Shown in pieces: positions 1 to 13,900 of a DNA stretch of 64,000 nt (position 1 is the first letter of the stretch; each line of letters starts with the position of its first letter). Made by a program: the position numbers and the translations under genes. This DNA comes from Allium sativum (taxonomy: Eukaryota; Streptophyta; Magnoliopsida; Asparagales; Amaryllidaceae), in the NCBI GenBank assembly GCA_030737875.1, contig CM060910.1, positions 617,223,303-617,287,302 of the forward strand, in the 5' to 3' direction. The notes below the pieces were generated by a model, which worked only from the letters and a program-made list of their open reading frames with translations, had not been told where the DNA came from and made no database searches.

Positions 1-234
1 TGTATTACTTCTAGTTGTGTATTGTATTATTTTCCGCTGCTATGTAATGTAATGTAATCTCTGATATTTTATAATGTGTAATATTGATTTATACTCTGTA
101 TATTCTTGTAATTTGATGGAATAGTTGTAATAAGCAATGAAATGTTCTTCTGTTTGTGTTCTGATTCGTCGTGTTCTCAAAGCAATCCGCGCTTTCTCAC
201 CTCTTCGGAGACCGGGGAAGTTCGGTTCGTTTTA
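1..234 (+). mobile_element. Tip of a C-family LTR inserted in the opposite orientation (partial)
   Basis: Read on the minus strand this stretch matches the first 230 or so bases of the LTRs at 33401 and 40631: GAACTTCCCC, then GGATTGCTTTGAGAAC, CAGAACACAAACAGAAGAA and CATAGCAGCGGAAAATAATA in the same order. All other LTRs of this clan in the window lie the other way round, so this is an independent insertion whose body is off the left edge. Its terminus abuts element B's LTR at 234/235. The terminus differs from the C-family end by G-to-A changes, as expected from decay of methylated cytosines. The 5-bp target duplication cannot be checked. Confidence 0.7.
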
Positions 235-501
235 TAATTATACGTTCTACTGTCGTTTATATAATATATTCGTTATTCAAATTCAATTCCAAACTGAATT
301 ATAAATTTTGAATTGTCTAATTCACATTATATTGTCAATTCACTAATTTCGACTATTTCAAAATTTAATAGATTATTTAATTATTATATTAATTAAATAT
401 TCAATAGTTATTTTAATTTAAACCACCATTAAATCCTCTAAATCACTATTTGTATAATTAAATAAATAAATTATAATACCATAAAAATACGGGACATTAC
501 A
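235..501 (-). repeat. Element B 3' LTR, terminal fragment
   Basis: Ends in ATACGGGACATTACA, the same end as the LTR at 14245. It is cut off on its left by the opposite-orientation insertion ending at 234. Very AT-rich, no coding potential seen. Confidence 0.8.
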
Positions 502-514
502 CTCTTCCCCCTTT
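502..514 (-). other. Polypurine tract of element B
   Basis: The minus strand reads AAAGGGGGAAGAG directly before the LTR terminus TGTAATGTCCC. This is the expected position and composition of the plus-strand DNA primer of an LTR retrotransposon lying on the minus strand. Confidence 0.75.
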
Positions 515-1642
515 AAAATAATTTCATCCTCGAAATTGCTAAGGTAGAAAACAACACTACCCACTCGGTAAAAGTTTATCTGTTTACCTCTTAACTTCAG
601 TTTTAACTGAACTAATTAATATCAACTAAAATATTAATTCATTCTGACTACCTAAAATTTTCAAAAATTTGGAAAATTTTCTAACACTTTAAATTTCCAG
701 AAAATTTTGCCATAACCTCCTTTGTATATCCCTATCGGTAAAACTATAACTTGCCTCTTTAGGCCTTCTCCAACCCAAAAGAAAAATCAAACGGCCAAGC
801 GGCTTGCCAATTTGGCTCATAAATCTCATGCTTATACCAAATATAAACTTGTGCCTTTTTGTAGGGCATATCATTATATCTTTTCCATCTTCTGCTAATT
901 CAGCATATACCAAGGTCATCCCAATCAAACTCAAATCACTTTTATCTCCAACACAACCATTCGCTTATCCAAGCCAAATTCAATTTCAAATCAAAGTTCC
1001 ATTCTCGATTTTCAAATTCTTGACTCATCAATCCAATACCACTTCGGATTCCTATGTCACAAATCCAATTTTCTTGATATCATTCTAATCCAATTCAATT
1101 TCCATTTAATTGATTTTCCATTCAATTCCAATTTATTTCCACAAATTTTTATTTAAAATTGGTTTTAATTCAACACTCTCTTCTTGGGAGTTTTAAACAA
1201 CTAACCTTTTCTCAAAAGTCAAACTTTCCTTTTCCGGATTTAAAACAACTTCTTTTGCCAAAACAATTCGAAATCAATATCTTTGGTAGTAATCCGTCAC
1301 TTAAAACTCGGAATGAACACTAATGATGTCGTGATTCATCGTCAGGGTTATTTCCCAGCCATCGAAGTGAGTTCAATACTATATTACTTTCAAAACCATT
1401 TCTAAACACTTCTATTTTGAAATACCGATCAAAATACTATTCACAATGCTTGAACAACAATTTAAAATCTCCCAGGATTTTAAAATTTCCTTATATTTAA
1501 TCCAAGTCCATTTACAAACACCTTTCCAACTTTCCAGGGTTGTAATTTCAATTTTGATTTAAATTCAGATTTAATTCATTTCGATTTCATATATTATACT
1601 TATGTGAATTCTAATTGGTTATTTACATAACCGTTCAATTAT
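515..1642 (-). other. Element B internal region, part 1, non-coding
   Basis: AT-rich sequence without a convincing reading frame; the longest frames are short and lack Gag or Pol motifs. Part of it (about 665-830) is homologous to element C's internal region (about 39700-39870): both contain a CCATAACCTCC box followed by an AAGCGGCTNGCCAA box. B and C therefore derive from related elements. Bases 1638-1642 (ATTAT) are the left target duplication of the solo LTR. Confidence 0.6.
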
Positions 1643-4600
1643 TGTGACGACCCAAACTTCCCAGTAAAGGAAAGGATGGATTGCTTTGAGAACAATACAC
1701 ATTAGAACACAAACTGAAGAACATTTTATTGCTGATTAAAACAATTACATCAGAGTACAAGAATGTAACAGAGTATGAATACTTATTACATAATAGGAAT
1801 ACAATAATATCAAAGTTTTAAATTACATTTAAATAGCAGCGGAAAATATTACAAATATACAACTGAAAGGAATACACGGGTACAGAGCTTTCCGAATACC
1901 GCTTCAGCTATAAACCAGGATCCTGTAAATATATCTGCAAAAGCTACTCGACTGCCCGTGTGGAAAATATGGGCACCCGAGTTTGCCAGTGAAACAAACT
2001 ACAGGTCAGTCATGGGACTGGTATGAGAAATCTTAACTTAACTATCTAATAATAAGGCTAATCACAGGACCACGCCGCCAACGCGGAACGGGTTTACTCC
2101 ATTGGATTGCCAGTGCATAAAATAAAGTAAATCGTTAGACAACGCAATGCTTTTTAGAAAAATGAAACCATTATAAGACCCAAGTCCCATCACACAATGC
2201 AACGCAAACCGAAGGATAGGGTTTTACCTTATAATGGTCAAAAGATGCTTGATACGATAAAACGGATTTAGTATTAGTGTGTATATCTATGAGTATATAT
2301 ATTTCAAAAACAATTTCAATCATAATGTATTAATCATAGACGGCATAGTACCCTATCCTACTATGTCGCCATACTAGTTCTACAATCAAAACCGCAAGGT
2401 CGTATTGGAAATTGGATTTCCATCATGAGTCGAGGCTAGGGGCAAGCTCCTCTCCGATTTCGAGACACTCTAGCAAATGCCTCAGGATCCCCCGCAGTGA
2501 ACCCTTGGATCTTCAGGGTCGGTCCCTACCTAAGGGTAGTGGATTAATTATGCCTGAACACACGCTTCCCGGTCCCTTTGGACCTATAGTATGACCACTA
2601 ACGGCCTATAAAAATCTGAGGCGCCTCAAAATCCATCATCCACATAAGTAAAATGTCAGCCAGTTTAAGCACCGACACCACTCCTAGCTAGAAAGAAAAG
2701 TGTGCACTCCCTGCAGTCCTAATCCCGTTTTTGACTCATACCGGGGTGTGAGGCTCGCGAAGTCACGATATACACAAAGTTATGCGGTAATAGGCTATAC
2801 TTTGATCATCATCCACAAGGCCCTGCTTTTTAACAAAAGCCTTGATCATTTGCATCTTGCGTGCCACATTGACAGTTCACGCCATGCGATCAATCACTAT
2901 TAATATATACCAGGGTGTTAAGTAGAGAATAAATCCTCCACCACCAAACAGACATACATTAATAGAAATCGATTTAATTCACATGGACCGAAATCCAATG
3001 TCATACACGCATCCATTCACTAGCTTATGCTTTGGGTCTGAGCGAAAACCAAATCCGAACAATCAACAATAGTCTGGACGGCCACCACTGAAGCCCCTTC
3101 AAGGTAGCTACTCCCATCAAGGGTCTCTGTAGAAAAACATCCATTCGATGTGAAGATCGTCGGTCTTCAACCACCGTCTTCATCTTCGACTCTTCATCGT
3201 CGTAGTAATTATTCGGAATGGGTTAAACCCAGTCTTCCCGAATAACTCACGTATTTTATAATTTAAAATCAAGTACTATAGAACACATCCAATGCCACAC
3301 TCCAATCCAGAATATTCTTCTAATAAAGTATTCGTAATATTTTATCAAAGATAAATTCTTTAAATTATCCTTAAATCTTTTCTTTAAAGATTTATCAAAA
3401 CTTCCGTTTGGTTTTAAATACCAAAAATCACTATTCAATGATTATTTAATTTTAAGAAATTAATCTTATCTTTAACTGGGTTAAAGAACTAATGTCATTT
3501 AAAACATAGTTCACGGTAAACTCAAAATCATCTTCCATAAAATATGGAATCTTCACATAAATCAAATCAATATATAATCGTTATAAATTTATGTATATGA
3601 CCAATAATATAAATGGAATAACGGCAAAGCCTCTTAAATTCCATATGTAGTATCGGTCTTCTTTTACAGAAGCTTATCTCGGTTATTATTAATTCAAATT
3701 CCATTCAACTCCAATTTAATATATTAAATTGGAAAACTTTACTTTTGGAAAATTCCCATTTAAATCTTAATAAAATATTTATAAATTCCAAATCATCTTT
3801 TCACTGTCAGTTGGGTTAAAGAACACATGTCACTTAAAAACATGGTTCACAATAAACCAAACTCACGTTTCATCTTATTTCAATTACTAAATATAATCGA
3901 AAACTTTAATAACCTTAATTAAAAGATTATTCTTTTCATATGGGATTTAAGAACAGTGTTATTTAAGACACTATTCATGACAAACCCAAAATCCAATTTA
4001 TTTAATTTCAATTAAATATCAACAAATTGGAAAACTTCATTAAATCATAATTTAATGATTTATCCTAGTCAATAACTAGTTCATTTCAATAAAAATATAT
4101 TTTTCTAGAATATATTTCTTTTTCTAAAATATATTCTTTTTCTAAGAATATTCTTCATTGGAATTTGACTCACTCAACAACCATATATTGCATATAATCA
4201 ATAATCATGATAAATAATTATCACACATCCAAATAATCAATCAGAGTGGATTCTACACTAAATATTGGGACTAGTGTATATCAAATATCATCCCAACACC
4301 CGTGTGGGGTTTCATCCAACAATCAAATGACAAATTATTTGTGCACTTGGGCAATTTGTGAAAATTGTCAACCCAATCACATAAACAAGTCGGATGACTA
4401 ATAAATGGAAGTGTAATATTCAGTTTGAATATACTAACAATATATTTAACACATCAAACATTTCAACATCACAAACATATGTTTCACTTCTTTTTTTATT
4501 TTAAACAAATGACAATAAAATCTATAATTTCAATACTTTTTTTTTATTGTTGACACTGACAATAAAATCTAAAATTTCAATTCTTTTTTTTATTATGAAC

Positions 4601-4750
4601 AAATGACAATAAAAATCTACTCCTTCATTTCAATTCTTTTAAAAGTGACAAAGATGTCTCTTTTATTCTAATTCTTTTCAAGTGACAAAAATGTTGAAAT
4701 TTTGTCTAATTCCTTTCAATGTACAAGCATGATAATTTTGACAAATTCAT

Positions 4751-4902
4751 TCTAATGTACAAAATATGACATTTTTGTCAAATTCTATTCTAATGTACAA
4801 AATATGATATTTTTGTCAAATTCTATTCTAATGTACAAAATATGATATTTTTGTCAAATTCTATTCTATTGTACAAAATATGATATTTTTGTCAAATTCT
4901 AT
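4751..4902. repeat. 38-bp tandem repeat, four copies, in the solo LTR
   Basis: Four consecutive 38-bp units start TCTAATGTACAAAATATGAT and contain ATATTTTTGTC. The units differ at one or two positions. Each unit contains an imperfect inverted repeat (ACAAAAT with ATTTTTGT). They lie in a larger tract of similar AT-rich, short-palindrome sequence (about 4480-5870) with no coding potential. Confidence 0.85.
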
Positions 4903-6700
4903 TCTAATCAAAAATGTAATTTTTAATTCTAGTATGCACTTTCTAACAAAAAGTTCTTTTAATTTTAGTGCTCATTTTCTAACCAAAAATGACCTATTTA
5001 TATTAACATATCATTTCTTATGTATTCCAACGACAAATTAAGAATATTTTATTTTAATACCAATTTCTATGTATTCTACATAACAAATAAAAGAATGATT
5101 TATTTGTTTACAATTTCTAATTTAACTTAACAAATAAAAATGGTAAATTTATTTGTTAACAATTTCTATTTCACAAAAATGATATTTTTGTTTATTCTAT
5201 TTTGTTTCAACCAAAAATGATTCTCATTACAATGAAAATGAAATCCTTATTGTCTACTCTTTTTCTAATGGTTCATATTTTAAATAAATTTTTTTTTATT
5301 TGACAACTCTTTTTAATCAAAATGACAAGTTTAATCTAAATATACATTTCTATTGAAAATGATATATTTTATCTAAATAAGCATTTTTAAACAAAATGTT
5401 GTTCTTTATCCTCAATAAACATTTATAAGCAAAAATGTTATTTTTATTCCCCTTAACGTTTTATAACTAAAATATTATTTTTCTTTACAACATTTTATAA
5501 TAAAAATGTTATTTTTCTTCACTTTAACATCTTATAACTAAAATGACATTCTTATTCACTTTAACATTTTATATGTTAGAAATTTTCCATGAATTCTGAT
5601 GTCATATAAAAAGGGTATTTTATATGTTAACGAATTTTCCATTTCTAATGATAAATAAAAGTTAATTTTATTTGTCAAAAACCAAATTTACATTTCTGAT
5701 GACCAATAAAGAAAATTAATTTGTCACAACATGTTTTTACATTCCTAATCCGATCTTGATATGTAAAAATGATACATTTATTTTTTTTCAACAATTTTAT
5801 AATCAAAAGATATATATTTGTTTTCACCAAATTTATGATCAAGATTACATATTTGATTTCAACAAAGCAACCATGATATATTTACTTTCATCCAAACATA
5901 ATACGCACAATTAATTCAGTGATTCATCACGACCATACAACAATCAAAATTTCGACAAATATATACACAACATCAGCATGAATTTTATATGAATATAAGT
6001 TTGACAATGAAATAAATAATTTATTTGATTTTAAAATAGAAATCTCACCAAACAATTTTTGATCTGTAATTTCCTCAATTTCCAAAGTGTCCGGTTTCAG
6101 ATCAAGACAATTCCATAGCAAAGCCCTTGTCAGTACGAGTTCAACGAACTTTGTTTCGTTTAATTCCGTTCTGGTATGAACAAGTTATAGCATTGTAAAT
6201 ATTTGGATAATTTGAACTTAAGTAATTAATTGAATTAAAAATACATTTTCTTAACCCTTAGTTAAGGGATTAGGCCGTCTCTTCTTCGTTGTATTTACTG
6301 GAAAGCTTCGAACCCAAATACTCCATTTACAAATTCACCGTCGCACGTGTCCAGACATCACCGACTTCGGACCCGACGACGCCACGGGCTCCGCCTTGGT
6401 GCTCCTCCCCGACGCCGTCCATACCACCCAACTCGCACACCTCAGGCGTTCTGAAATCGGAGCAAAACGCGGTGAGTTCGGGGGCTGATTCTGGCGAATT
6501 CTTACCTCTAAATTCCATCATAACAGTTCGGATTGTAGAGCACTCATAGCTCTTCGATTTAGTGTTTGGAGTTTCGAAAATCATGGCTTAGATTAGGAGA
6601 TTGAATCGATTTAGATTTGGGAAATTTTGGCCATTAGTTTGATGAAGAACGGCGGCTACAGGAAAGTTTCTAGGGTTTAGTATAGGACCGTATATACTAG

Positions 6701-6708
6701 TATTTATA
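6701..6708 (-). promoter_or_regulatory. TATA box of the solo LTR (minus strand)
   Basis: Minus strand reads TATAAATA, a full plant TATA consensus, upstream of the GC-richer leader (about 6480-6300) of this LTR. The predicted start would be about 25-35 bases further along, near 6670. Position in the LTR matches the TATA boxes of elements A, C, D and E. Confidence 0.5.
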
Positions 6709-7592
6709 ATTGTATTTAATTAATTTATTTACAAATAAACCTATTAGCCTATACGGACTCCAAATCCAACTCAACCAGAGTTTTCCTTAGGCAAATACCC
6801 ACGTTCCGGACGCAATGGGCTAGGACCCATCAGCCAGTTTGATCATCTCCAGCTTATTTTATTTAAATTAATATATAAATCATTTGTTTATTTATTTTAA
6901 TCGTACAAATAAATTCACCTGGGCTACATACGGACTCCAAAAATTCCAGAAAAAATGTTTCTGCCTTTCTTTTGACGATACGATCCTAACAAAACTAATT
7001 TCATCGAATTCTGAGACTGTTTGAAAAATGGTCATTTTCAAGTCGATTAAATTTGACTAAAACTGACAAAACACATTTTCTTCTGCCACGCTCACACATT
7101 AATTTGAAAAATTATGAAAATTGAAACCTAGCAATAATTTGACATTCCGGTTCCAAAAAAAGTGGTTTCGTTGAAAACCGAGTTCGTTTGAAAAATGGAT
7201 ATTTTTAAGGGCTATATATAATATTAAAATATATAAAAATTCCACAGCGACTTTTCAAAATTTTGAACTGGCCATAACTTTTGATTTCTAAAGTGAAATT
7301 TCAGTTTTTCAGATTCGTTAGAAAGATACGATTAAACAGATTTAAATATTTCTTGTTTCGCTCAATTCTGATTTAAAATGAATCTTGTACATTTAGTTAA
7401 AGTTCAAATTCAATTTTCAAACTGCAGCGCTGTTTTAAACTCCTTTTATAATTAAATTGAATTTATTCGTTTTAAAATAAATTTTTCATTGTTATTATTT
7501 AAAATAAGTTGCTTTAAACATCCTAAATTCATTAAAATTTCTAAAATAAAAAATTTTAAATTTGCCCCAAAATTCCGGGTTGTTACAATTAT

Positions 7593-7965
7593 AATCTTAC
7601 TTGATTATAATAACAACCAATATATCCAATATATTATAATTCCAATACATATTTTTCTCCATATCAAAATGTACTTTGGGTAAAATTATTTTCATTTACC
7701 TCTTTTCAAAACATATCGTGTCGACCCATCGTATTCGAGTGTTTAGAAACAACTACCGATACAATGGATCAAACTGATCGACCAGAACCCATAAACAACT
7801 CAACCAATAATTCTCTATAATATAAAACCATTCTTTATATCAAATAACAAATATGTTCACTCGTATATATACACTCAACTCAATCTAGGGCATTACTTAC
7901 CCCATCTCTACTGAGTCACGCCACAGAGCCAAGGTAATTACTTAACTTTAAGCTCTGATACCAAC
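7593..7965 (-). other. Element B internal region, part 2, with primer-binding site
   Basis: The last 373 bp of B's internal region before its 5' LTR; no gene. Bases 7952-7963 on the minus strand read TGGTATCAGAGC, the standard primer-binding site complementary to the 3' end of initiator tRNA-Met, two bases from the LTR terminus at 7966. Confidence 0.8.
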
Positions 7966-10900
7966 TGTAACGTCCCGGAAATTTGCGATCTTTGGTCATC
8001 GACATAAAACCCACATCGATTATCCAAACATCGAAAATACTGGTAGTTAATGAAAGATATTAGAGGGCGAGAATAGATAAGATAGAAACTTAGAATAGAA
8101 GAAGAACATAAAACATCAGAGTAAACATGAATCTCACAGCGGAACGAATAAACATATTTCATAACATAACTTTGAAATAAAACAGTATCTGTATACAATA
8201 CCTTTTTTAGAGTATAACACTTACAACACAGCGGAAATAACAATAGCTATAAAATCTTAAAGCCTCCTGCTCCAGCTCTTCAAGTATCTGTAAATCCCGA
8301 CTACTTGACTGCCCATACAAAATTAGGCACCCAAGAGTTTAGGGAAAACAAAACAAAATAAACTCCGGGTCAGTCATGGGACTGGTGTGAGTAAACTAAA
8401 ATCATTTAATTTAACTTACAAAATTTCTTTTGAAGCAAAGGATAATACCAAGATCGATCCACACATAAACACGGATGCCTTTTACCTTATGATAACCCAA
8501 AATATTTCTAAAACGATACTTGTCTGATATTATAATAATGTCTAGATCAAAACTGCGGGCTCTTCTTTGGGGAATGGATTCCAACTATGACAAGGTATGG
8601 ATCCACCTTTCGATCAGTGTACTCTAGAAGCGATACACTGGAGTTCAACAAGAACATCTTGTAACTCGGCCACACATGACCGACCATTCATTTCTCTTGA
8701 ATGTATTGAATATATTACCAGCCCTCGGTTAGTATTCCAACATAACCGTTCCTGGGAGATACAGAATTGAAAGAAGTACAAATATGAATATTATCTAGAT
8801 GGTGACAATATACCCTAATTGGGTGCAGCCCGCTTAGCCATGCTGCCTGCCCGATTTCTGTCATTTCCCAGTTGATTAGGCTTGAGGTTATAACGTATCT
8901 CTATACATGTCACGCCTTTATTTACTTTGAATGCCACATCATCATACCCGTCAAATCACAAATTGATTTCCCTAAAAATACCACAGGTATAAGCTAAGAG
9001 AAACAAATTCCTCCGCCACCAACGTAAATACGTTTGAAACGATCAACTTACGCGATCTACCAGATATACTCTGTCAGACATTCGTCCATTCAAGTTGTCC
9101 TGGGACTGGACAAACCGAAGTCACTATTCAATACATCCATCTTAGGCAATCTCTACCTAAGATTTATACAATAGCCCTTGCACTTTATTCCGTCTTCAAT
9201 ATATTCAGCATACTTGGTTTGCAATGCTTATGCCAATACGGAGTGGTTCTTCGGATAATAATCCAACCGGTCTCTCCATATTAACAACGTATAAATGGTC
9301 AGAAACTTTGATAGTCGGTGATTTAACTATCAAATGAAAACACGTGTGCAAACAACAATCTTATTTCCAATTGGAATTTCTATTGATCAACCATCATATA
9401 TATATATATATTCATATTTCCTTATTTTCTATATTCAAAAAATATATGTTACGAACATTGGAAAACATTCCCATTGCTTATTTACTTGTCACTATTCTTC
9501 CACTTCCATCAGTCTCTGACTGTAAACTAGTATGAGAATAATTCCCTATGTATCAATCCCGAAGGTCAAAACCAACATCAGATAGACATTTAGAAAACCA
9601 TTCAACTTAACTAATCTCCAGTCAGTTTCTAATTTAGCTTAACTCCATTTCTTAATTCCTTATAAATAAAACATTATGTTTTCTATGTTCAGAAAATATC
9701 TCTGATTCTATATTTAGAAAACATTTCCAAAACTCATTTATATGGATTACAAACTAACGTTGTATAAAACATCATTACGACCGCTCCATCCATAAATCGC
9801 TTATTACTTAACTGTATTTCTAAATAACTCTCGCCCTCGAACCTCAACTATTTCTTAGTTAAATAAGGAAGTCAATCAAGTTGGGGTATAATTACCTCTC
9901 AGACCTTAACTGAACAACGTTCTTAACCTTGCAATAGACAAAGCTCACCGCTCCAATTTCTACAATCTTTTGCTTACGCAAATTCTCGGATTCAGATTAT
10001 GAATCAACTTCTTTTATGAAAACATTTATTATAACGCTAATGTTATAAACCCAACTGTTTAAATATCCAACTTAGAAATCTAACTTAAATTCTTATTTTG
10101 AATAAATAAGCCAACAACTAATTTATTTATAAATAAACAAATCTAGATTAAAAACCGAAAAGTAAATAATACTTTCTCGAATTCGATATAATCGAATTCG
10201 ACGTATAACTCTCTTTCGAGTAATCTCTATTCGATAACTCCTTTTTGAATAAATTATATTCGATTAACTCTCTTCGAATAAACTATGTTCGATAACTCCT
10301 TTCTTCGAATAACTATATTCGATAACCTCACTTCGAATAACAAATATTTGATAACCTCACTTCGAATAACTAATATTCGATAACCTCACTTCGAATAACT
10401 AAGATTCGATAACCTCACTTCGAATAACTAGTATTCGATAACCTCACTTCGAATGACTAATATTCGATAACCTCACTTCGAATGACTAATATTCGATAAC
10501 CTCACTTCGAATGACTAATACTCGATTAACTCCTTTCTTCGAATAAACTATATTCGATAATTTCTTTCGAATAAACTATATTCGATTATTTCTTTCGAAT
10601 AAACTATATCCGAAAATTCCTTTAACCCTATTCGAAAAACTAATATTCAACTAACTCGATTAACTCTAATTGAATAACTCTAGTTCGATTTAACTCTAAT
10701 CGATTAATTCTAATTGATTAACTCTAGGTGGTTAACTGTAACTGATAAACTCTAACTGATTCTCTAACTAGTTAACTCTAACTGGTTAACTCTAACCGGT
10801 CAACTCTAACTCTAATCGATTAATTCTAACTCTAATCGATTAACTCAAACTCTAATCGATTAACTCTAATTCTAATCGATTAACTATAATTCGATTAACT

Positions 10901-13900
10901 CCTCCAACTCATTTTGATTAACACATCTTGATTAACTCTACGTCCATATTCAGTTTCAAATATCGATGTTGAAATTGATTCTTACTTCTCTATATAAGTC
11001 CTAACTTATATATTCTATTTATCCAATGATAAATATTTTATTTAATTTATAAAATATTATTTATAAATTAGTTTTCTCAATCTATCGGCTAGAACAGATT
11101 GTATTTAAAATCTTTGCTTTAAATCCATATCATGTTATACCCATATGCGAAGCACGGGTCTAAACCTTTCAAATATAAAATTCTCTTTTATACTATTCTA
11201 TTCATTTTATTTCCTTTTATAATCTATTTATTTACCAAATAAATTCCTTTTGATAATTTCATTTATTTTACAAATAATTCGTTTTCAATTCTATTTGTAA
11301 ATGTTTTACAAATAATTCCTTTCAATTCTTTTTTCTATTTGTTTTACAAATATTTTCCTTTTCTATATAAAATCCATTGATTTTATATAAATAACTCATT
11401 TTCAAAATACACTTTGAAAATCCCCTTTTCTACATTCCAGTATTTCTTACGGTATTTAAAATACCCAAATAACAATGATCGATATCATTCAAACACAAAT
11501 AATCAACAACAGATTATATGTCACATTATATATTACAATATATTAACAGAACAGTATTATAAATATTAAGGAATCCAGTTGGATCCCTCCAACCTGTTTC
11601 TCTGCATCACAGATGTTAAACAATATAATTAACATCGATTTCATTTCAATATGAAATATTCTGCTAAACAGAATCAATATTTGATTAACGATTTATATAT
11701 ATATATATATATATCGTTTTCTATGATTTCAACTAATACATAAGCAATTCAACCAAACAGTTAACACACAGCAATCAACAGAAAATTATCAGTTCTAAAA
11801 TATGTTATAAAATATAACTGTTTAGAGTTGGTGAGTTTTACTCACATTGGACGATCATCATTAATAATGATAACCATAGCTTGATTTAGAGGCACAATTT
11901 ATTTTGCTATAAATCGTAACGAGCTCTGATTCGCTCCCAGTCAGTTCCATTGTGGAGCCACCTTCCATACGATCCCAACGGATCCTGTTTTATTTGATTT
12001 CGTTCACGTGTGAATTTGTTATGCTTTATACAAATTAATACAATATTAATTTAAAATAAACTTTAAATATTTATATTATTATTGGGCCAAACCTTTACAA
12101 ATCCGGTCCATTTTCCACGTCCTCGACTCATCTAAAAGTCTCCTTCTTCCCTGATAAAAATCGCACTCTAGTTATTAACGTATGGCCATTATCGCAGCTT
12201 CCAGCTCACATACTTCCTCACGGCGAAACATCACCAAAACACCACTTTACCAATCTACATCACAAACTCCATCTGCACCTCCCTTTACTCCTCCATGTTC
12301 ACAAACCTATTTCTGCATCATGTAACTCCATCCTACATAATCATCATTTCACAAACTGGTAATCCGACTTCACCATATCCGCACCCTTTTTCATCCCATA
12401 CATTGATGCATGCTGTAGTTATTTCATACGTGCTCACCCATGCGTACTCATATCAGTTCAAAACCATACAAAACCCTCACCAAAACAAGATAGTCCTCCC
12501 TACCTCATGCTGTAAGTTCCCTAAGTTCTAATTAGTTCTCCATAGCATAACTGACTCGGAGCTTGCTCCTTTTAGAACGGAATCCAATATGAAACAAACA
12601 CAGAATATACGAATAAACTGGGACGCAATCTAATTCACTAACTGAATAGTGAACACAGTTCAGACTTTCTTTGTGTCTTCGGATAATAAATGTACCAATT
12701 TTATCACCTATCATGGTGCATTCAAACTCGTGCCTCCTGATGTCTACCAAACTCATCTCGCAACATTCCTCAACGCCTTCACATACGTGGATTAACAAAG
12801 ACCAACCCTAACCCTTCCAAAAAAACACAACAGAACGTCTAGCTGTCGTTCACCATCCCTCAATTCGCTGGAGGTCACCCAAGCCCCACGGTGACGACCC
12901 CCTTCTCAACAGCCGCAACAAACCACCCTGCGCCCTGACTTCCCCTCTAGCTCCTCCGCGCCCCCGTTCAAACAAGAAACCACTGCTCAAAAGCAGTTCC
13001 AGGCAAAAATGAATCGCACCTGACCCAACTCGAGGTCGAAGTCATTGATTTTCAGGCTAGAACGAATTCGAGTTTTAAATTGTTTTTATTTTCTTTGATT
13101 TTTGTGAGAAGCGATTTTGTTTTTGGAGAAAAGAACTGGCGGATGCAAGAAAATGGATCGGGGAATGAGATATTTTAGGGTTAAAGATTTAGATATTTTT
13201 CAATTGCATATTTTATTCCATTTATAATCAATTGTTGTTCGCATCTGTCCTCCAAAATCCTTATGATCACATACGATACCCAAAAATCATGAAAATGGGC
13301 ATGCAGCTATAGTTCGACATTGGACCCAACGAAACTGGTCTCGTCGAATTCCGACTTCGTATGCTCACACAGCGTATTTTTAACCGTCAAAATACTGACT
13401 GTTTTTCAGATTAAAATCCCGTATGCCCACATACTGACTTCAAAAATCATGGAAATTGAAATCTAGCAATAATTTAATATTGTGGATCCAACAAAATTAG
13501 TTTCATCGAAAACGGAGGTCGTTTGCAAAACTAGCTATTTTTAAAGCTCTAAATAACTCATTTAAATATATAAATATATTTAAAATAATTAAATTAAATA
13601 TTTAAAAATAAATATTATCTTATTTTTTCACAATAGAATATCATACAGCTCCAATTGGATTTATAACTCGATATTTCATCATCAGAGTTATATCGATATT
13701 CGATTTATATTTAAATCCTTTTTAAAATATAAATAAATCGTTGTAAATTATAAAGAAATTCCATAGCGACTTTTCTAAAATTTGATTTGGACATAAATCA
13801 AAATCTACACAATGAAATCCCGAATTTTCTCCTCCATTAGAAAAATATACTTCACCAGCTCTGACGTTTCTTGTTGCACAGAAATCCGATTTAAAACGGA

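Larger units (their letters stand above)
1643..7587 (-). mobile_element. Solo LTR of a C-related family, inserted in element B
   Basis: Starts TGTGACGACCC and ends CCGGGTTGTTACA, with a perfect 5-bp target duplication ATTAT at 1638-1642 and 7588-7592. No internal region or second LTR is present, so it is a solo LTR left by recombination between the two LTRs of a full element. It shares with the LTRs at 33401 and 40631 the CAGCGGAAAATA box (about 1833), the GCCCGTGTGGAAAATATGGG box (about 1953), a CAGTC hairpin (about 2003), and the CCCGTGTGGGGTTTCATC module (about 4299). On the minus strand it has a TATA box (6701-6708), a GC-richer leader (about 6300-6480) and a splice-donor-like site near 6048. 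Frames of 60-86 codons in the leader look incidental. Confidence 0.85.
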
